NCBI GenBank assembly: GCA_002359425.1
Contig: DEMY01000034.1
Coordinates: 7,855 to 16,102, forward strand
Origin: Clostridiales bacterium UBA2658
Lineage (GTDB): Bacteria > Bacillota > Clostridia > Oscillospirales > Oscillospiraceae
Direction of reading: 5' to 3'
Length of the DNA stretch: 8,248 nucleotides
The notes beneath the pieces are model-generated. The model was given only the letters and a program-made list of their open reading frames with translations, was not told where the DNA came from and did not search any database. Position numbers and translations under genes: made by a program. This document shows, one piece after another, positions 4,685 to 8,248 of the stretch. Positions within the stretch are counted from its first letter, which is position 1; every line of letters starts with the position of its first letter.

Positions 4685-5321
4685 CACGATCAGCGTCGCC
4701 CTCCCGAAGGGGCGGCTGGGTGAAAAGGTCTATAAGCTGTTCGACGAGATCGGCTACGGTTGCCCGGAGATTTTAGAAGACAGCCGCAAGCTTATTTTTG
4801 AAAATACCGAGAACCATGTTCGCTACTTCTGGGCAAAGCCCTCGGATGTCGCAATCTATGTGGAGCACGGTGCTGCCGATGTTGGCGTTGCGGGGCTTGA
4901 TATTTTACTCGAGCAAGAGCCGGACATCTATGAGCTTCTGGACCTCGGTCTTGGCAAATGCCGCATGGCAGTGGCGGGTAAAAAAGGCGCTCTCTCGCAG
5001 ACAGACGAGACACTGCGCGTAGCGACAAAGTTCCCCAATATCGCAAGGAGATACTATTCCGAAAAAAGTCGAGAGATCGAGATCATCAAACTCAATGGTT
5101 CCATTGAGCTTGCGCCGATTGTGAAGCTATCGGATGTGATTGTAGACATTGTTGAAACGGGCACGACGCTCCGCGAAAACAAGCTTGAGGTACTCGAAAC
5201 GATCTGTGACATCTCCGCACGGCTCATTGTCAACAAGGCGTCCTATCGCTTCAAGACGGAGCAGATCGAAGAGATGTGTGCAAAACTTGCACAGATTGTG
5301 ATACGAGGCGGAAAGGGATAA
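4677..5321 (+). CDS. hisG: ATP phosphoribosyltransferase catalytic subunit, short form HisG
   Basis: This is the first committed enzyme of histidine synthesis: ATP + PRPP to phosphoribosyl-ATP + PPi, in the cytoplasm. With a TTG start at 4677 it has 214 residues, the short form that lacks the C-terminal regulatory domain and depends on HisZ. Motifs are VALPKGRLGEKV (7-18), the DVAIYVEHGAADVGVAGLD segment (57-75), LGKCRMAVAGKK (92-103), and the PRPP-binding DIVETGTTLREN (157-168) following GSIELAPIVKLSDV. The start is decided by exclusion. The frame's only ATG (4596) is deep inside hisZ, the ATG at 4681 is out of frame, and TTG 4677 gives the expected N-terminus with a G-rich Shine-Dalgarno (GAAGGGGGG, about 4658-4666) 10 bases before it. 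The 8-base overlap with the hisZ end suggests translational coupling, which fits an obligate 1:1 complex. Confidence 0.93.
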   Translation: MNDTISVALPKGRLGEKVYKLFDEIGYGCPEILEDSRKLIFENTENHVRYFWAKPSDVAIYVEHGAADVGVAGLDILLEQEPDIYELLDLGLGKCRMAVAGKKGALSQTDETLRVATKFPNIARRYYSEKSREIEIIKLNGSIELAPIVKLSDVIVDIVETGTTLRENKLEVLETICDISARLIVNKASYRFKTEQIEEMCAKLAQIVIRGGKG

Positions 5322-5325
5322 CTCT

Positions 5326-6609
5326 ATGATAAAGATATTAGATGCGAAGGAAGTATCTCTTGAAGAGATTTTGATACGTGATTATGAGATGCCGGACGTC
5401 TCAGACACAGTATCGGTCATCATTTCAGATGTCAGGAAGCGCGGAGACGCGGCGCTTATTGAATACGGCAAGAAGTTCGAGGGCGCGGATTTGACAAGCC
5501 TTGAGTTGTCCCGCGCGGAACGGGACGTGGCTCTGGCACAGGTCGAGCCTGCCTTTCTGGAGATTCTAAAGGAGGCTGCGGGCAACATCCGCGCCTATCA
5601 CCAAAAGCAAGTCAGAAGCGGCTATGTCATGAGCGAAAAACCGGGCGTGGTCCTCGGCCAGCGTGTGCTGCCGCTTGCAAGGGCCGGCCTTTATGTGCCG
5701 GGCGGCACGGCCTGCTATCCGTCTACCGTCCTTATGGATGCGATACCGGCAAAGCTTGCGGGCGTCGGGGAGCTTGTGATGACGACACCATGCTCGAAGG
5801 ATGGGACAATTTCACCGAATATTGTCGCCGCTGCGGAGATTGCAGGCGTGAACCGCATCTTTAAGTGCGGTGGTGCGCAGGCAATTGCGGCGTTGGCGTA
5901 CGGTACAGAGAGCGTCCCCCGGGTTGACAAGATCGTTGGTCCTGGAAATGTTTATGTTGCCGAAGCCAAACGGCAGGTATTTGGAAAGGTTGCGATCGAC
6001 ATGATCGCGGGACCGAGTGAAATTCTCGTCATTGCGGATGAGGGGAGCGACGCGGTTGTCGTTGCGGCGGACCTTCTCTCGCAAGCGGAGCATGACAAAA
6101 TGGCGACGGCGGTGCTCATTACAAGCTCAAAAAAGCTGGCCAATGATGTTGCAGAGGAGCTTGAAAAGCAGCTTTCGGTTCTTCCACGTGAGACCATCGC
6201 CAGACCTTCGATTGAGCATAACGGCAAGATTATTATTGCGAAGAGCATCGAGGAAGCCATCGACATTTCAAATGAGATCGCGCCAGAACATCTCGAATTA
6301 TGCGTTTCTGAGCCGTTTGAGTATCTCAATCGGATACAAAACGCCGGCAGTATCTTTCTCGGCCGCAACTGCCCGGAGCCGCTGGGCGACTACTTTGCCG
6401 GTACGAACCACACGTTGCCGACCAGCGGAACGGCGCGTTTTTCAAGCCCGCTGGGGGTTGACGATTTTGTAAAGAAGTCCTCGTTTATGTGCTATTCGAC
6501 CGACGCGCTCTGCGCTGTCGGAGACAAGATTGCAGTCTTTGCCGAAAAGGAAGGCTTGCACGCGCACGCCGTCAGCGCGACGATTCGAGCGAGAAGAGGG
6601 GGAGAGTAA
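5326..6609 (+). CDS. hisD: Histidinol dehydrogenase
   Basis: This zinc enzyme catalyses the last two steps of the pathway, L-histidinol to L-histidine through histidinal, reducing two NAD+. It has 427 residues, full length. The zinc ligands of the E. coli enzyme (Q259, H262, D360, H419) correspond to Q253 and H256 in LSQAEHD, D355 in PLGDYFAG and H414 in EGLHAH. The catalytic Glu-His pair is E321-H322 in APEHLEL. The NAD-side signature region includes the VDKIVGPGNVYVAEAKR stretch (200-216) and IDMIAGPSE (224-232). GLYVPGGTACYPSTVLM (121-137) is also typical. The ATG has GAAAGGGA 7 bases upstream and follows the hisG stop by 4 bases; hisC starts immediately after its own stop. No key residue is missing. 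Confidence 0.97.
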   Translation: MIKILDAKEVSLEEILIRDYEMPDVSDTVSVIISDVRKRGDAALIEYGKKFEGADLTSLELSRAERDVALAQVEPAFLEILKEAAGNIRAYHQKQVRSGYVMSEKPGVVLGQRVLPLARAGLYVPGGTACYPSTVLMDAIPAKLAGVGELVMTTPCSKDGTISPNIVAAAEIAGVNRIFKCGGAQAIAALAYGTESVPRVDKIVGPGNVYVAEAKRQVFGKVAIDMIAGPSEILVIADEGSDAVVVAADLLSQAEHDKMATAVLITSSKKLANDVAEELEKQLSVLPRETIARPSIEHNGKIIIAKSIEEAIDISNEIAPEHLELCVSEPFEYLNRIQNAGSIFLGRNCPEPLGDYFAGTNHTLPTSGTARFSSPLGVDDFVKKSSFMCYSTDALCAVGDKIAVFAEKEGLHAHAVSATIRARRGGE

Positions 6610-7659
6610 GTGAGCCGGTTTTTTGCCTCGCGCTTAACTGGATTGAAGGAATACGTCCCAGGCGAGCAGCCGCAGAACACGCAGTACATCAAGCTCAACA
6701 CAAATGAAAACCCCTATCCGCCAGCACCGAAGGTCCTACGGGCCATAACGGAAACAGAGATTTCGCACGTGCGTCTCTATAGCGACCCGGATTGTGCGCT
6801 GCTGCGAAAGGCGCTTGCCGCGCAGTATGGTGTAAGCCCTGAAAACATTGTTTGCGGGAATGGCTCCGATGAGCTTTTGTTCTTCCTGTTTACCGCCTTT
6901 TGCGATAAACAGGTATCCTATCCGGATATCAGCTATGGTTTTTACCCGGTCTTTGCGGATTTGCTCGGATTGTCCAAAAAGGAGATACCGTTGCGCGAGG
7001 ATTTTTCCATTTGTGCAGACGATTATTGTGGGCTTGACCGCACCATTGTGATCGCAAATCCGAATGCGCCGACCGGCCTGTGTCTGTCGGTTGCGGACAT
7101 TGAAAAAATCGTAAAGAGCAACCCGGACCATATTGTTGCCATTGACGAAGCCTATATCGACTTCGGCGGTGAAAGCGTTGTGCCTATCACAAAAAAATAC
7201 GACAATTTGCTGGTCGTGCAGACGTTCTCCAAATCCCGCAGCTTTGCCGGGGGGCGGCTCGGCTATGTCATTGGAAGCGAAGAGCTGATTGCGGATATGG
7301 ACAAAATCCGCAACGCCACAAACCCCTATAACGTCAACAGCCTTACCAAAGCGGCGGGACTTGCAACGTTAGAGGAACAATCCTATTACGACGCGAATTG
7401 CAAAGAAATTATCTCAACAAGAGAATATACGAGGCGGGAACTCGAAAAGTTAGGCTTTACGATGCCGGACTCTAAGACGAATTTTCTCTTTGCCACGCAC
7501 CCAAAACTGGATGCAAAAAAGCTATATCTGGACCTGAAATCGCGCGGTATTCTTGTGCGTTATTTCGATAAAGAGAGACTTTCTCAGTACAACCGCATTA
7601 CAATCGGCACACGCGAACAGATGGATACGCTGCTTGCAGCGCTGAAGGAGATGCTTTAA
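6610..7659 (+). CDS. hisC: Histidinol-phosphate aminotransferase
   Basis: This PLP-dependent fold-type I aminotransferase converts imidazole-acetol phosphate and glutamate to L-histidinol phosphate and 2-oxoglutarate. It has 349 residues, usual for HisC. Expected features are LNTNENPYPP (29-38) at the N-terminal arm, GNGSDELL (83-90) for the PLP phosphate, ANPNAPTG (149-156) with N150, DEAYIDF (179-185) with D179 stacking on PLP nitrogen and Y182, the Schiff-base lysine K208 in QTFSKSRSFAGGRLGY with R216, and the C-terminal substrate arginine R335 in TIGTREQ. The start is a GTG directly abutting the hisD TAA, with a purine-rich AAGAGGGGG a few bases upstream; no better in-frame start retains the N-terminal arm. 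It is the fourth gene of the operon, one base ahead of hisB. Confidence 0.95.
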   Translation: MSRFFASRLTGLKEYVPGEQPQNTQYIKLNTNENPYPPAPKVLRAITETEISHVRLYSDPDCALLRKALAAQYGVSPENIVCGNGSDELLFFLFTAFCDKQVSYPDISYGFYPVFADLLGLSKKEIPLREDFSICADDYCGLDRTIVIANPNAPTGLCLSVADIEKIVKSNPDHIVAIDEAYIDFGGESVVPITKKYDNLLVVQTFSKSRSFAGGRLGYVIGSEELIADMDKIRNATNPYNVNSLTKAAGLATLEEQSYYDANCKEIISTREYTRRELEKLGFTMPDSKTNFLFATHPKLDAKKLYLDLKSRGILVRYFDKERLSQYNRITIGTREQMDTLLAALKEML

Positions 7660-7660
7660 A

Positions 7661-8248
7661 ATGCTCGAATTTGAGTTGTCCCGCCGCACAAATGAGACGA
7701 ATATCAGCCTATGGATGAGCCTCGATGGTGGAGATTGTGAAATCAGCTCCGGCTGCGGCTTCCTTGATCATATGCTAACGTTGTTTGCAAAACACGGACA
7801 CTTTGGCCTGAAGCTTGCTTGCGAGGGAGATACGGCGGTTGATTACCACCATACGACGGAGGATATCGGTATTTGCCTTGGAACCGCCTTTGCGCAGGCG
7901 TTCGGTGACAAGGCCGGAATGACCCGCTACGGCGACATTACGCTGCCGATGGACGAAGCGCTTATTCTCTGCGCGGTCGATATTTCCGGCAGGTCTTTCC
8001 TTGCCTATGATGTGCAGCCGCCGACGGAGAAAGTCGGTGATTTTGACACGGAGCTTGTGAAGGAATTTTTGCTTGCCTTTGTTCGCAGCTCCGGCGTGAC
8101 GCTGCACGTCCGGGAGCTTTCGGGAGAGAACACCCACCATATTTTTGAGGGCATATTCAAGGCACTGGGCCGCGCGCTTGCGAAAGCGGTCTCAATTGAC
8201 CCTAAATTGAACGGAGCAATCCCCTCTACAAAGGGAGTGTTGGAATCT
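7661..8248 (+). CDS. hisB: Imidazoleglycerol-phosphate dehydratase, monofunctional (stop codon beyond window)
   Basis: This Mn-dependent enzyme dehydrates imidazole glycerol phosphate to imidazole-acetol phosphate, the substrate of the neighbouring HisC. 196 codons are open to the window edge. The last residues (AIPSTKGVLES) match the family's C-terminus, so only the stop and perhaps one or two codons are missing. Metal-binding motifs of the two half-repeats are visible: GFLDHMLTLFAKHG (33-46), DYHHTTEDIGI (61-71), and GENTHHIFEGIFKALGRAL (155-173). MDEAL (97-101) and the DISGR segment (107-111) are also typical. It starts directly with the dehydratase domain, so it lacks the N-terminal histidinol-phosphatase domain of the E. 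coli bifunctional HisB. One variation is GCGFLDH where TGIGFFDH or TGIGFLDH is usual. The ATG lies one base after the hisC stop, with AAGGAG (7645-7650) inside the hisC end 10 bases before it. Confidence 0.96.
   Translation, partial: MLEFELSRRTNETNISLWMSLDGGDCEISSGCGFLDHMLTLFAKHGHFGLKLACEGDTAVDYHHTTEDIGICLGTAFAQAFGDKAGMTRYGDITLPMDEALILCAVDISGRSFLAYDVQPPTEKVGDFDTELVKEFLLAFVRSSGVTLHVRELSGENTHHIFEGIFKALGRALAKAVSIDPKLNGAIPSTKGVLES

Larger units (their letters stand above)
3569..8248 (+). other. Histidine biosynthesis operon hisZ-G-D-C-B (continues past window)
   Basis: Five co-directional genes have junctions of -8, +4, 0 and +1 bases and no internal terminator or promoter that I can see, so they are almost certainly one transcript from the 3511-3539 promoter. 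The order ZGDCB is typical of Clostridia, where hisH, hisA, hisF and hisI/E usually follow. Ribosome binding sites of downstream genes are embedded in the preceding coding sequences, which favours translational coupling. Confidence 0.9.

Noticed and set aside
6736..7131. Minus-strand open frame inside hisC
   Set aside because: It is antisense to conserved aminotransferase motifs and shows no features of its own.

Overview
The window looks like chromosomal DNA of a spore-forming Clostridia member, probably of the Oscillospiraceae/Ruminococcaceae type. This is inferred from a pair of CotF-like spore coat genes, a HisZ-dependent short HisG, a monofunctional HisB, strong AAGGAGG-type ribosome binding sites, moderately high G+C, and two orphan proteins of a style I associate with that group. 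No mobile element, CRISPR array, tRNA or rRNA is visible.

Left part (1-2011). The window opens inside a MazF/PemK-family toxin gene whose beginning lies upstream. A GC-rich hairpin follows, then a small secreted protein with an N-terminal signal segment, a short coiled coil and a beta-rich C-terminal domain. A bidirectional terminator separates this gene from three minus-strand genes. In their transcription order these are an orphan two-lobed protein (2011 to 1361), a 61-residue CotF-like protein (1270 to 1085) and an 89-residue CotF-like protein (1068 to 799). The terminator of the orphan gene overlaps its own last codons and stop codon, just upstream of the coat pair.

Middle (2012-3568). 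A 127-bp divergent spacer carries a good sigma-A type promoter for pdp, which encodes pyrimidine-nucleoside phosphorylase. The 125-bp spacer after pdp holds a symmetric 36-bp AT-rich dyad and then a near-consensus sigma-A promoter for the histidine operon.

Right part (3569-8248). A tightly packed histidine operon hisZ-hisG-hisD-hisC-hisB runs to the window edge. hisB is open at the right edge, and its stop codon lies beyond it. HisZ and HisG form the ATP phosphoribosyltransferase that commits PRPP and ATP to histidine. HisB dehydrates imidazole glycerol phosphate, HisC transaminates the product, and HisD oxidises histidinol to histidine. Junctions are -8, +4, 0 and +1 bases, and three of the five genes start with GTG or TTG. 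The missing pathway genes (hisH, hisA, hisF, hisI/E) are expected downstream but are not seen.

Most of the window is ordinary core metabolism. The points I would look at again are the dyad next to the his promoter, the very short his leader with a hairpin between Shine-Dalgarno and start codon, the terminator that overlaps a stop codon upstream of the coat genes, and the two orphan proteins.
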